From: G963664585 sp963664585
Lineage (GTDB): Bacteria; Bacillota; Clostridia; Oscillospirales; Ruminococcaceae
Assembly (NCBI GenBank): GCA_963664585.2
Contig: CAXXEO010000011.1
Span: 1 to 38,244, forward strand
Reading direction: 5' to 3'
DNA: 38,244 nt
This document shows positions 25,702 to 34,418 of this stretch, piece by piece; position 1 is the first letter of the stretch, and each line of letters starts with the position of its first letter. The notes under the pieces are model-generated. The model worked only from the letters and a program-made list of their open reading frames with translations. It made no database searches and had not been told where the DNA came from. A program made the translations under genes and the position numbers.

Positions 25702-26082
25702 ATGAATAAAATTTTTGCTACAGAGAAAGCTCCGGCGGCAATAGGCCCATACTCTCAAGCGGTTCAGGCAGGCAACTTCCTGTTCGTGTCGGGTCAGCTT
25801 CCCCTTCTGGCGGATGGAAGCGGATTTGCCGGCAATGACATCACCAGCCAGACCCACCAGTCTCTCAAAAATCTTGAGGCGATACTTACAGCCGCCGGCT
25901 ATTCTTTCACCGATGTGGTTAAAGCCACCGTGTACCTAAAAAACATCTCTGATTTTGCCGCGATGAACGACGTTTATGCTAAGTATTTTCTCAAGGACTG
26001 TCCGGCCAGAGCCGCCTTCGCTGTGGCTGACCTACCCAAAGCTGCCCTTGTGGAAATTGAGGTTATTGCTCACAAAGATTAG
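25702..26082 (+). CDS. ridA: RidA family enamine/imine deaminase
   Basis: 126 residues. The start NKIFATEKAPAAIGPYSQAV, the LFVSGQLPL strand and the C-terminal CPARAAFAVADLPKAALVEI with the catalytic arginine (CPAR) are all diagnostic. RidA hydrolyses reactive 2-aminoacrylate and related enamines from PLP enzymes, protecting the cell. It starts at ATG 25702 behind CAGGGAG. The M20D gene follows after 19 bases in an apparent operon, a common pairing of amino-acid catabolic genes. Confidence 0.95.
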   Translation: MNKIFATEKAPAAIGPYSQAVQAGNFLFVSGQLPLLADGSGFAGNDITSQTHQSLKNLEAILTAAGYSFTDVVKATVYLKNISDFAAMNDVYAKYFLKDCPARAAFAVADLPKAALVEIEVIAHKD

Positions 26083-26101
26083 TGTCAAAGAAGGGTGAAA
26101 C

Positions 26102-27319
26102 ATGAATTGTACGCCGAATTTTTTGCATGAGAAGATCGCCACACAGCTTGACTATGTCATTGGGCGCCGCCGGTGGATGCACGAGAATCCCGAGCTTTCC
26201 AACCAAGAATTTGAAACCTCTGCTATGGTGGCTGCCGAGGCCGAGCGGCTCGGTTTAAAGGTGATCCACCCCTCGCCCGCCGGGCTTATTGTAATCATGG
26301 AGTGCGCTGCCCCAGGAAAAACCATCCTTCTTCGTGCGGACATGGACGCTCTTCCGATTGACGAGGACAAATGCAATACTATCGGTCCCAAGATCAGCGT
26401 GTCCCAACGACCGGGTATCCAGCACGCCTGTGGCCATGACATGCATACCGCCATGCTGATGGGGGTCATGCGCATCCTAAATGACCTTAAAACACAGCTA
26501 TGTGGCCGGATTATCTTCTGCTTTGAAGACGGAGAAGAAACCTGCATCGGATTAAACTATCTTCCTAGTCAAGGGGCCGGCGCCATGATGCGCGTTCTCG
26601 CAGATGAGAAGATTGACACCTGCTTTGCCATGCATGTTTACACCGCGCTTGAAAGTGGAAAGATCTGTGTAAAGGCTGGCCCTCGTATGGCCGGCATCAT
26701 TACCTTTGAGGTTGAGCTTACCGGCAAGGGCGGACATGGCTCTCGCCCCGATCAGGCGATAAATCCCATCTTTGCCGCAGCCTATACGCTTACAAATCTG
26801 GCTAATGCCTGGGTTAACGAAATTGACGTCACCAAGACGGTGACGCTGGGTCTTGGAACCTTAAATGCGGGGCAAAAGCCCAATATTATTCCCGAGACTG
26901 CGAGTTTTTCCGGTACGATACGCTTTTTTGACATCGACGAGGCAAAAAAGGCAGAAGCCGCACTCAGGCGCATCATCGAGGCTTCCGCGGTAGCCCACCG
27001 TTGCCGTATAACAAGGCTTGATATCGGGTGGATGGGTTCCTGTACCAATGATGAATCCTGCTCAGCGCTCGCAGAGGAGGCCGTCACAAAAATCGCAGGC
27101 AGCGAAGTGCTGGCGGATATCCCCCCGTGGTTCGCCTCTGAAAGCTTTTCTTATTATCTGAAGCGTTGGCCGGGCGTTATGGCGCATCTGGGTATTGCTG
27201 ATCCAAAAAAAGGCACAAACGGTCTTCATCACAATCCTCTTTTTGACGTGGATGAGGATACTATCCCTCTGGGGATGGGCGCTATGCTTCAGTATGCATT
27301 GGATGTTTTAAACGGATAA
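26102..27319 (+). CDS. M20D amidohydrolase (N-acyl amino acid / aminobenzoyl type)
   Basis: A 405-residue metal-dependent amidohydrolase of the M20D group that cleaves N-acyl amino acids or related amides. Visible: RRRWMHENPELSNQEFETS near the N-terminus, RADMDALPI, the metal-site HACGHDMHT, the FEDGEE acidic pair, GKGGHGSRPD of the lid domain, and a C-terminal HHNPLFDVDEDTIPLG. All metal-binding positions are intact. No signal peptide. AGAAGGGTGAAAC precedes ATG 26102. It is co-transcribed with ridA; substrate unknown. Confidence 0.93.
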   Translation: MNCTPNFLHEKIATQLDYVIGRRRWMHENPELSNQEFETSAMVAAEAERLGLKVIHPSPAGLIVIMECAAPGKTILLRADMDALPIDEDKCNTIGPKISVSQRPGIQHACGHDMHTAMLMGVMRILNDLKTQLCGRIIFCFEDGEETCIGLNYLPSQGAGAMMRVLADEKIDTCFAMHVYTALESGKICVKAGPRMAGIITFEVELTGKGGHGSRPDQAINPIFAAAYTLTNLANAWVNEIDVTKTVTLGLGTLNAGQKPNIIPETASFSGTIRFFDIDEAKKAEAALRRIIEASAVAHRCRITRLDIGWMGSCTNDESCSALAEEAVTKIAGSEVLADIPPWFASESFSYYLKRWPGVMAHLGIADPKKGTNGLHHNPLFDVDEDTIPLGMGAMLQYALDVLNG

Positions 27320-27432
27320 ACTATTATTTTTCGCTTTTTACACAAAAAATGATTTGACTGTTTTCGCCGTACAAGGGCTAGGCAACTTTTGGATTGAGTG
27401 CTTCGGTGCTTCACCGGTTTGTTTTTCACTTG

Positions 27433-27538
27433 TATAGCCAATTAGCTTAAAAACTGGCTATAGTTAAAACGTCATTTTCTTCCCCCGCCGAAGGCGGGGG
27501 AAGAAATCACAAGCTTGTTTTCAAGTTAATCAACTATA
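27433..27538 (+). repeat. Family A palindromic repeat, copy 8
   Basis: Full length, TATAGCCAATTAGCTTAAAA to CAAGTTAATCAACTATA, apex CCCCCGCC-GAA-GGCGGGGG. It is the only marked feature of the 27320-27628 gap. Confidence 0.95.
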
Positions 27539-27628
27539 GATATAGCGAGCCTTGTTTAAGATTGATCTTATCCGACCTTTGCACCAACCAGAAATGAAAA
27601 CGGGTTTATTCGTGAAAGGAGATTTGCC

Positions 27629-28654
27629 ATGAGGTACATTGACCTGAGAAGCGATACCGTGACCAATGCAACTCAGTCCATGCGTGACGCCATGTACATC
27701 GCGGAAATCGGAGATGATGTCTATGGTGATGACCCTACCGTCATTGCCCTTGAGCGCCTAGCCGCTGAAAAATTGGGGAAAGAAGCTGCCCTTTTTGTTC
27801 CCTCTGGCACCATGGGCAATCAGATTGCCATCATGACTCATACCGAGCGCGGGGATGAAATTATCTGCAGTGACAACTGCCATATCTTTTCTGCTGAGGT
27901 CGGCGGCGCCGCCATGATGTCTGGCTGTTCGATCCGTGCACTCGCCTATGCCGAGGATCTCCCCGACGTCAATAAAATCGAGAAAGCCATTCGCGAAGAC
28001 AATATTCATTATCCTCACACGGGCCTGATCTGTCTTGAAAACGCCCTTGCTTGCGGATCCGTGGTTCCTGTATCCGTCATGGATGAGATTTACAAGCTGG
28101 CGCAGAACCGTGGTATTCCCGTCCATCTCGACGGCGCCCGAGTCTTTAACGCCGCCATTTCTCTGGGCGTGGACGTCAAGGAAATCACCAGCCGTGCGGA
28201 CAGCGTCATGGCCTGCCTCTCAAAGGGATTATGTGCGCCTGTTGGATCGGTTTTGGCTGGGGAAGAAGCCTTCATCAAAAAGGCCAGAAAAAATCGAAAA
28301 GCCTTCGGAGGCGGCATGCGTCAGGCCGGTTTTCTGGCAGCAGCCGGTATCGTCGCACTCAATCAGATGATTGACCGTTTGGCAGACGATCACGAAAACG
28401 CCCGTTATCTTGCTTGTGAACTAACAAAACTTTCCGACGTGAGTCTTGTAGCCAAGAGTGTGGATATTAATATGGCTTTTATTCATTTCGACAGATCTGC
28501 TGAGCTTATGCGTAAATTTCCTCAGCTGATGCTGGAAAAGGGCATTAAGATCGGCATGCGTGCACCCAACATCGCACGCTTTGTCACTAACAACGATGTT
28601 ACCCGTAAGGATTTAGACTATGTAATCAAAACCATCGCAGGCATCATCGGCTAA
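27629..28654 (+). CDS. ltaE: Low-specificity threonine aldolase
   Basis: A 341-residue PLP enzyme that cleaves L-threonine or L-allo-threonine to glycine and acetaldehyde. The N-terminal IDLRSDTVTN and the EIGDDVYGDDPT block are diagnostic. FVPSGTMGNQIAI is the cofactor phosphate-binding part, HLDGARVFNA carries the aspartate, and the Schiff-base lysine is in ACLSKGLCAPVGS. Start ATG 27629 behind GTGAAAGGAGATT. It has its own terminator and looks monocistronic. Confidence 0.96.
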   Translation: MRYIDLRSDTVTNATQSMRDAMYIAEIGDDVYGDDPTVIALERLAAEKLGKEAALFVPSGTMGNQIAIMTHTERGDEIICSDNCHIFSAEVGGAAMMSGCSIRALAYAEDLPDVNKIEKAIREDNIHYPHTGLICLENALACGSVVPVSVMDEIYKLAQNRGIPVHLDGARVFNAAISLGVDVKEITSRADSVMACLSKGLCAPVGSVLAGEEAFIKKARKNRKAFGGGMRQAGFLAAAGIVALNQMIDRLADDHENARYLACELTKLSDVSLVAKSVDINMAFIHFDRSAELMRKFPQLMLEKGIKIGMRAPNIARFVTNNDVTRKDLDYVIKTIAGIIG

Positions 28655-28670
28655 TACGGTTTCTGAACTG

Positions 28671-28698
28671 CCCCTGCCATCCGGCAGGGGTTTTTTTT
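28671..28698 (+). terminator. ltaE terminator
   Basis: CCCCTGCC-ATCC-GGCAGGGG followed by eight Ts, 16 bases after the stop codon. Confidence 0.95.
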
Positions 28699-28814
28699 GC
28701 CCGTGAGATCAAATGGCTTCCATTGAAAAGGTTGTCTCTTCTCTTTTGATTAAATCATATGGTATAATGTGTTAAAAGCGCTTTTTATACCGGCTTTATG
28801 TGCTATAGCCAATT

Positions 28815-29867
28815 GCTACATTGTAAAATGAAATGCGACAGAAAAAAGATAGCCCAAGGCGGCCAAAACGTGTAGAATAGAGTTTGCAACAACAACATTC
28901 ACACAAGGAGGCAGCCATGAGCCACCACCATTTTACAACATTCGAACGAGGAAAGATAGAGGAACTCCGTCAAATCGGATATACGACCCGGAAAATCGCA
29001 TCACGTCTGGGATGTCACCACAGCAGTATCGCTAGAGAATTGAAACGTTTTTACGGTGCCCGAGCGTATAACGCAGAAGAAGCACAACTGGATTACCAGA
29101 AGAAACGGCACAACAGCAAACCTCAAGGGAAATGGAACGAGGAGTTGTGCGCAGCTGTGGCAGAAAAGCTGAAAGAGACCTGGTCGCCAGAACAAATATC
29201 ACATACCGTTACTTCAAGCCAACTGAGCTTTAAAACCATATACAACTGGCTTTATGCCGGACGACTGAACGGACTCACCGCAGATGTGCTGCGCCGTAAT
29301 GGAAAAAAGAGAAGCTGTAAAAATCTTGCGCATTATGCTCGTGGTACTTCTATCCACAAGAGACCCAAAGAGGTATATACCAGAGAAACATTTGGGCATT
29401 GGGAACTTGATACGGTGGTTTTCTCTAGGGGTTCCAGCGGTTGCTTGGCCACCTTTGTGGAACGAAAAACAAGGTTCTATACAGCCGTTCCCATTCCTGA
29501 TCGAACGGCAGCTTCCATGGAAGCTGCAATCAAGCACCTGCACACTTTATTGCCACAAGGCACATTCAAAACAGCAACAACAGATCGTGGCGGTGAATTT
29601 GCCTGTTATGATGTAATCCAGAAAGATCTAGGCTTAACTCTTTATTTCGCTGATCCATATTGTCCGCATCAGAGAGGAAGCAATGAGTACGGTAACGGTT
29701 TGCTCAGAGAGTTCTTTCCGAAAGGTACTGTTCTGTCCACTGTTTCTCATCAAAACCTGTCTTCTTCTCTTCTGCTTATAAACAACAGACCCCGAAAATG
29801 TCTTTATTGGAATACACCTTCCCAGCTCTTTCTGCTCGAACTGTCGCATTTGGCTTGACAATGTAGC
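28815..29867 (+). mobile_element. Complete IS30-family insertion sequence (1053 bp)
   Basis: Bounded by inverted repeats GCTACATTGTAAAATGAAAT (left) and the complement of ACAATGTAGC (right), about 26 bp with mismatches, including an inner GCGACAG. The direct repeat AATT flanks it on both sides (28811-28814 and 29868-29871). It carries one intact transposase gene. The target is the outer arm of a family A repeat, itself a small palindrome (ATAGCCA..TGGCTAT). IS30 family members prefer palindromic targets, which fits. Confidence 0.93.
28917..29858 (+). CDS. IS30 family transposase
   Basis: 313 residues. The N-terminal HTH region is HHHFTTFERGKIEELRQIGY followed by TTRKIASRLGCHHSSIAREL. The DDE catalytic domain has GHWELDTVV (first D), TTDRGGEFACYD (second D) and HQRGSNEYGNGLLREFFPKG (E). 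I chose ATG 28917 behind AAGGAGG; a frame from TTG 28884 would precede this ribosome site. The gene is intact and fills the element, ending nine bases before its right end, so the IS may be active. Confidence 0.95.
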   Translation: MSHHHFTTFERGKIEELRQIGYTTRKIASRLGCHHSSIARELKRFYGARAYNAEEAQLDYQKKRHNSKPQGKWNEELCAAVAEKLKETWSPEQISHTVTSSQLSFKTIYNWLYAGRLNGLTADVLRRNGKKRSCKNLAHYARGTSIHKRPKEVYTRETFGHWELDTVVFSRGSSGCLATFVERKTRFYTAVPIPDRTAASMEAAIKHLHTLLPQGTFKTATTDRGGEFACYDVIQKDLGLTLYFADPYCPHQRGSNEYGNGLLREFFPKGTVLSTVSHQNLSSSLLLINNRPRKCLYWNTPSQLFLLELSHLA

Positions 29868-29990
29868 AATTCACTTAAAAACTGGCTATACATAAAACGT
29901 CATTTTCTTCCCCCGCCTTCGGCGGGGGGAGAAATCACAAGCTTGTTTTCAAGTTAATCAACTATAATTTTACTGCGCTTTGTTTTTGCT

Positions 29991-30032
29991 TTATATCTCT
30001 TTTTCACCCTCAGACGAGGAAAACAGATATAA
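29991..30032. repeat. Decayed palindrome with TTATATCT arms (family B-like)
   Basis: TTATATCT at 29991 pairs with AGATATAA at 30025, enclosing a degraded CACCCTC-AGA-CGAGG apex. The arm letters recall family B (ATATCT..AGATAT). Confidence 0.4.
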
Positions 30033-30090
30033 TCAACATTCTTTTAACTTTAAAATTATATAATATAATAACTGATAGGAGAACTGAATT

Positions 30091-30594
30091 TTGAAACATA
30101 CGGTGGTAAAACCCCAGTGGATTAGTAAGCACTGCTTTGTCTGCGGAATTGAAAATCCTTGGGGACTAAAAGCGAAATTTTTTGACCTTGTCAATGGTGA
30201 CACTGCCGGGATTTACACCCCGGATGAGTCATATCAAAGCTATCCCGGGCGTCAGCACGGGGGGATTACAGCCGCTATTTTGGATGAAGTGATGGGAAGA
30301 ACCATCAATCTAGCCCAACCTGAAGTATGGGGGGTTACTGTCGAGCTGTCCATCCGCTATCAGAAGCCAGTCACCCTGGATGGCCGTCTAACCGCAGTCG
30401 GACGGGTAACACACGATAACCGTCGTCTTTTCGAAACCGCGGGAGAGCTATATCTCCCCGACGGCCAGATTGCCGCCACCGCCACCGGCCGGTACATCAA
30501 AATGCGGTTTGATCAGGTGGGGGCAGACTCGCTTCCCGAGGATGAGCTTATCCCCCCTGACGAGAAGGACACTCCCGCCGAATTGGAATATTGA
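30091..30594 (+). CDS. PaaI-like hotdog-fold thioesterase
   Basis: 167 residues. HCFVCGIENPWGLKAKFF opens the domain, and the hotdog helix reads RQHGGITAAILDEVMGR (near residues 52-68), followed by VTVELSIRYQKPV and a C-terminal acidic tail of about 20 residues. Such enzymes hydrolyse acyl-CoA thioesters; the acyl chain is unknown. It starts at TTG 30091 behind ATAGGAG. Its stop lies 17 bases before the next gene, so the two are likely co-transcribed. Confidence 0.85.
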   Translation: MKHTVVKPQWISKHCFVCGIENPWGLKAKFFDLVNGDTAGIYTPDESYQSYPGRQHGGITAAILDEVMGRTINLAQPEVWGVTVELSIRYQKPVTLDGRLTAVGRVTHDNRRLFETAGELYLPDGQIAATATGRYIKMRFDQVGADSLPEDELIPPDEKDTPAELEY

Positions 30595-30611
30595 TCAGAA
30601 GGAGAATTGCA

Positions 30612-31553
30612 ATGTACGAACAGATCAATCAAGAACTTGAACAGTTGCAATATGGCATAGATAGATATCAAAAAGTCCAATCCATGCTTGATAATCTTTA
30701 CCCCCATTTAAAAGCACAAGAAGATCGAATACAAGATTGCCTGCAAGAATTAAAAAAAGAGGAGTCCGATGTCCAAAAGATCAGTCGAATGAGTCTTACA
30801 GCCGTTTTTTACTCCATCCTGGGAAGCAAAGAAAAACAGATGGAAAAAGAACGGCAGGAAGCATTGGCGGCACAGTTAAAATATGATGACGCAGTCAAAC
30901 AAATTGATGATATAAAAAGTCAGATATCTATGCTGGAAGCTGAAAAAACAGAATTAGCATCATGTGAAAGCAGATATCAGGAAACATACCAAAAAAAATA
31001 TGAATTGCTCAGACAGTATGATAGTATCAATGCAGAGAATATCGCCATTAGGGAACAAAATATCGCTCTTTGCAAATCCAAGATCAAAGAGCTGGAAGAG
31101 GCGCTTTCTGCGGGAAACAGCGTCATGCAGCAAATAAGTCGCGTTGAGCAAAGTCTTGGCAGCGCACAAGGCTTTGGAATATGGGATACATTTTTCGGCG
31201 GAGGCCTTCTTATAGACTTAGCCAAGCATTCCAATATCGACGATGCGCGAGAAGCCGTCTCTGATGTGCAAAGGTTATTAAACCGCTTTCGAACAGAACT
31301 TTACGATGTAAAGATCACGTCTCAAATTGAGATTAACATTGAAGGGTTTGCTAAATTCGCAGACTTTTTCTTTGACGGCTTAATTGCTGATTGGGTAGTT
31401 CAATCACGTATCAGTTCTTCGCTGGAAAGTGTAAACAACGTCCAAAGCGAAGTAAACGGTGTGATGCTAAACTTACGGCAGATGGAAGATGTTGAAAGAA
31501 GTACTCTGGCCCGTTTAGAGAAGGAATTAGCCGTTTATGTTCAGAATGGGTAA
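30612..31553 (+). CDS. Coiled-coil protein of unknown function
   Basis: A 313-residue, Glu/Lys/Gln-rich protein with long predicted coiled coils (about residues 1-50, 65-165 and 260-310). A central conserved-looking patch, GFGIWDTFFGGGLLIDLAKH, lies near residues 198-217. No signal peptide or catalytic motif is seen. It probably forms elongated oligomers. I chose ATG 30612 behind AGAAGGAGAA; an in-frame start at 30591 lies inside the preceding gene. It is co-oriented with the thioesterase. I do not recognise the family. Confidence 0.75.
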   Translation: MYEQINQELEQLQYGIDRYQKVQSMLDNLYPHLKAQEDRIQDCLQELKKEESDVQKISRMSLTAVFYSILGSKEKQMEKERQEALAAQLKYDDAVKQIDDIKSQISMLEAEKTELASCESRYQETYQKKYELLRQYDSINAENIAIREQNIALCKSKIKELEEALSAGNSVMQQISRVEQSLGSAQGFGIWDTFFGGGLLIDLAKHSNIDDAREAVSDVQRLLNRFRTELYDVKITSQIEINIEGFAKFADFFFDGLIADWVVQSRISSSLESVNNVQSEVNGVMLNLRQMEDVERSTLARLEKELAVYVQNG

Positions 31554-31567
31554 AAACGCATTCTTTA

Positions 31568-31673
31568 TATAGTTGATTAACTTGAAAACAAGCTTGTGAT
31601 TTCTTCCCCCGCGTTCGGCGGGGGAAGAAAATGACGTTTTATATATATCCATTTTTTAAGTTAATTGGCTATA
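31568..31673 (-). repeat. Family A palindromic repeat, copy 10
   Basis: Full length, reverse orientation, TATAGTTGATTAACTTGAAA to AGTTAATTGGCTATA. The apex is CCCCCGCG-TTC-GGCGGGGG with one mismatch. Confidence 0.95.
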
Positions 31674-31705
31674 TCAACCGAGGTTTATAATAGTGATTGC
31701 AAATA

Positions 31706-31743
31706 AAAAGAGAAGGCCTTCCCTGAGGAGGCCTGCTCTTTTT
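31706..31743. terminator. Bidirectional terminator at the end of the export operon
   Basis: AAAAAGAG..GGCCT-TCCCTGAGG-AGGCC..CTCTTTT. It serves the minus-strand ABC operon (last stop at 31764) and possibly the coiled-coil gene from the other side. Confidence 0.85.
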
Positions 31744-31763
31744 ACGTTTATATACGGGGGATG

Positions 31764-32441
31764 TCAGCTGATCTCGCCGTCCACGATATTAACCACGCGG
31801 TGGGCGAAAGAGGCCACATTTTGGTCATGGGTAATCATAATGATGGTGTTCCCCTGCTTGTTGAGCTCTTCGAAAAGGGCAAGTACCTCGCGGCCTGTAT
31901 TGCGATCAAGGGCGCCGGTGGGCTCATCGGCCAGAAGCACGGCGGGATATCCCACAAGTGCACGGGCAATTGCCACACGCTGCTGTTGACCGCCCGAAAG
32001 CTCGTTTGGATGGTGGCTGACACGGTCACCCAAGCCAATAGCATTAATGCGCTCCATGGCCGTCTTGTAAGCTTCTCTCCTGCTCTGTCCGCGTACCAAA
32101 AGTGGCATTGCCACATTCTGAAGCACAGAATATTTCGGAATTAGCTGATACTTTTGAAAGATAAATCCAATCTGGCGGTTGCGTATCTTTGTGAGCTCAT
32201 GATCCCCGCAACCGTGAACTTTGATGTTATCAAGATAATATTCTCCGCTGTCAGGCAGATCCATGCAGCCAATAATATTCATCAGAGTGGATTTACCTGA
32301 GCCGGATGGGCCTAGGATAGCGACAAATTCGCCTTTTTGAACCTGCAGATCTATCCCGCGCAGGACGGTGAGCTTTTCCTGGCCCATATTATAAGATTTG
32401 ACGATCCCACGCATATCGATGATATTTTCTGCCTCTGTCAC
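31764..32441 (-). CDS. ABC transporter ATP-binding protein, MacB/LolD type
   Basis: 225-residue cytoplasmic ATPase. Walker A GPSGSGKST, Q-loop FIFQKYQLIP, signature LSGGQQQR, Walker B VLLADEPTGALD and H-loop MITHDQ are all intact. The type drives mechanotransmission permeases such as MacB and FtsX-like proteins. It is the last gene of an adaptor-permease-lipoprotein-ATPase operon. It starts at ATG/GTG 32441, 16 bases after the lipoprotein stop, with GGAGGCCGGGAAG upstream. Confidence 0.95.
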   Translation of the reverse strand: MTEAENIIDMRGIVKSYNMGQEKLTVLRGIDLQVQKGEFVAILGPSGSGKSTLMNIIGCMDLPDSGEYYLDNIKVHGCGDHELTKIRNRQIGFIFQKYQLIPKYSVLQNVAMPLLVRGQSRREAYKTAMERINAIGLGDRVSHHPNELSGGQQQRVAIARALVGYPAVLLADEPTGALDRNTGREVLALFEELNKQGNTIIMITHDQNVASFAHRVVNIVDGEIS

Positions 32442-32457
32442 TTCCCGGCCTCCTCAA

Positions 32458-33045
32458 TTAAGACATTATATTCACTGTGGTGATTTTTTCTGTGCCACTG
32501 GACGAATCAACTTTTATTTCTATGATTTTTCCTACAGTAATGGAGTTGAAGTCTACTGCTGTGTCCTTGGAAAGAGTGGTATATACAGGGGTGCCAACCG
32601 GTATGGTAAATGCTTTGGTCTCTTCGGTATATTCCAATTCAAGGGTCATACCGCCACCAGCCGCGCCGCTTCCACCAGACTTCATCTGACCACTGGGAGC
32701 AGAACCACTGGGCATACTGCCTGAGGCTGCGCTTCCTGATGGCATACTGCCTGAAGGTACGCTTCCTGAGGCTCCGCTTGACCCGCCCCCAGGTCTCTTT
32801 CCACCGCCCGCAGGGGTTTTTGCGATCAGTACCTTTATTTCATTGCCGCTGGCGGCCGTGACTTTACCATAATAGCTTTTCGTGGTCGAATCAGTTGCCT
32901 TTGAGGATGCCGCAGACGATGCTGAAGATGTAGAGGACGCTTTGGATGAAGACGACGACGTTGATGCCGCCTGAGTCCCACCGCAGGACGCAATGATAAG
33001 GGTCGCTGCTAAAATAACTGGGATTGCTGCTTTGGTGATTTTCAT
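32458..33045 (-). CDS. Lipoprotein with Ser linker and Gly/Ser/Pro/Met repeats, in the export operon
   Basis: 195 residues. The signal peptide ends with a lipobox near LIIASCGG (Cys about 21). A Ser/Ala spacer follows, a short beta region (KSYYGKVTAASGNEIKVLIA), a collagen-like repeat zone (about 82-130; PSGSMPSGSAASGSMPSGSA), and a C-terminal beta region ending in KITTVNIMS. The domain recalls DUF5666-type beta-barrel modules, but I cannot assign it. It lies between permease and ATPase genes, so it probably works with the exporter. Function unknown. Confidence 0.75.
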   Translation of the reverse strand: MKITKAAIPVILAATLIIASCGGTQAASTSSSSSKASSTSSASSAASSKATDSTTKSYYGKVTAASGNEIKVLIAKTPAGGGKRPGGGSSGASGSVPSGSMPSGSAASGSMPSGSAPSGQMKSGGSGAAGGGMTLELEYTEETKAFTIPVGTPVYTTLSKDTAVDFNSITVGKIIEIKVDSSSGTEKITTVNIMS

Positions 33046-33116
33046 GTGATCTTCCTTTCTTGACTGTCAAAAATATATATGCTCATTTAAGAACCTCAAT
33101 AGAATTTTATAAATAC

Positions 33117-34418
33117 TTATTCTTGATTGAGGGCCTCAATGGGTATCAGCATAGCGGCTCTGAGCGCGGGATAAAAGCCAAATATTGTTCCTGTTGCCAC
33201 GGCGAAAAGCATAGCCATGACGCCACCCATCGGCGATGGTTCAAAGCGCATTCCGGTAAAGCCCATCAGAGGGATGATGGCATAGGCGATACCGACGCCC
33301 ACCGCCCCTCCCATGGTGCTGATAAAGTTGGATTCCAGTAAGAATTCCAGCAAGATGTCGATACGGGAGGTTCCCAGTGCCTTTAGGATCCCGATCTCGC
33401 GGGTACGCTCTTTTACCGAAACGAACAGGACGTTCATGATCCCAATTCCACCGACGATGAAGACAATACTGGCTACACCTGTCAAAAGGCTGGAGAGGGT
33501 ATTGGCACTCTTTGTCGCCGCCTCCATTTTTTCACCTGCATCCGTAATGGTAAAGGTAGCACCGGGATAAGTCTGGTTTAGGACGGTTTTTACATCCGTG
33601 ATAATTTCAGGGACCTCATCTACATTGGTGGCTACTGCTGTGATCTTGGAACTGTCCTGTCTGCCCAGAACATACTTTTTGGCTGTGGAATAGGGGATAT
33701 AAATCGCTTTATCGGGGGATACGCCTGAAACCACTTGTCCCATGCTTTCCAATACACCGCAAACGGTATAAGTCCTACCGTCAATCTCCACGGTATTGTC
33801 AAAAGCCTCAAGAGCAGTATCGAACATCTCTTCGGCCAGAGCTGAACCCAAAACGACCACCTTCGTGCTGTTTTCCTGATCGTATTCGGTGATGAACTCG
33901 CCCACCGCAAGGGTAAGGTTGGTGATTTGGGCATAATCTGCCATTGTACCCACGGCAGTCACTGTCTCGTCATCCTCCACATCCCCACCGGTTATGGTTG
34001 TACTGCCACTGGCGTACAGAGAAACAGTGGAAATCTGTGGAATAAAAAGCTTCAGATCCTCCACATCCGTTGCGGAGAGAGAGACCTGCAAATTCTTTGG
34101 CATAGTCTGAATGATCGTGTTCCTGTTCGCGTTACCACCTGTTGAGCCGCCCCCAGCACCGGGAGGTCCCCCCATCATCGCGCCCATAGCGCTCATCGTC
34201 TTTGACCGAGAGGCTTCCTCATTATAACTAATCTCTATTGACCCCGCCGAGAGGTTTTTAAACTGTTCCTCCACATCCATCTGGCCTCCGCGGCCAATGG
34301 CAATAACCATAACGATGGTTGCGGCGCCTACGATGATGCCCAACGAAGTCAACGCAACCTTAAAACGATTCTGAGCTATGTTGACCCATACAAGGTAGAG
34401 TATCTCGCTTAAGCGCAT
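33117..34418 (-). CDS. MacB-like ABC transporter permease (FtsX domain)
   Basis: 433 residues. The N-terminal membrane helix lies in a segment with FKVALTSLGIIVGAATIVMV. It is followed by a large extracellular domain that includes a Gly/Met-rich loop (about 75-100, MMGGPPGAGGGSTGG), then three C-terminal helices with the FtsX block VSVKERTREIGILKALG. It should form the membrane partner of the ATPase and adaptor, exporting a peptide or toxic compound. Start ATG 34418 overlaps the adaptor stop by one base, implying coupled translation. Confidence 0.93.
   Translation of the reverse strand: MRLSEILYLVWVNIAQNRFKVALTSLGIIVGAATIVMVIAIGRGGQMDVEEQFKNLSAGSIEISYNEEASRSKTMSAMGAMMGGPPGAGGGSTGGNANRNTIIQTMPKNLQVSLSATDVEDLKLFIPQISTVSLYASGSTTITGGDVEDDETVTAVGTMADYAQITNLTLAVGEFITEYDQENSTKVVVLGSALAEEMFDTALEAFDNTVEIDGRTYTVCGVLESMGQVVSGVSPDKAIYIPYSTAKKYVLGRQDSSKITAVATNVDEVPEIITDVKTVLNQTYPGATFTITDAGEKMEAATKSANTLSSLLTGVASIVFIVGGIGIMNVLFVSVKERTREIGILKALGTSRIDILLEFLLESNFISTMGGAVGVGIAYAIIPLMGFTGMRFEPSPMGGVMAMLFAVATGTIFGFYPALRAAMLIPIEALNQE

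Larger units (their letters stand above)
28804..29966 (+). repeat. Family A palindromic repeat, copy 9, split by IS30-family insertion
   Basis: The left piece TATAGCCAATT (28804-28814) and the right piece from AATTCACTTAAAAACTGGC (29868) to AACTATA (29966) join into a normal ~106-bp copy once the IS and one AATT are removed. The apex is CCCCCGCC-TTC-GGCGGGG. Confidence 0.93.
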
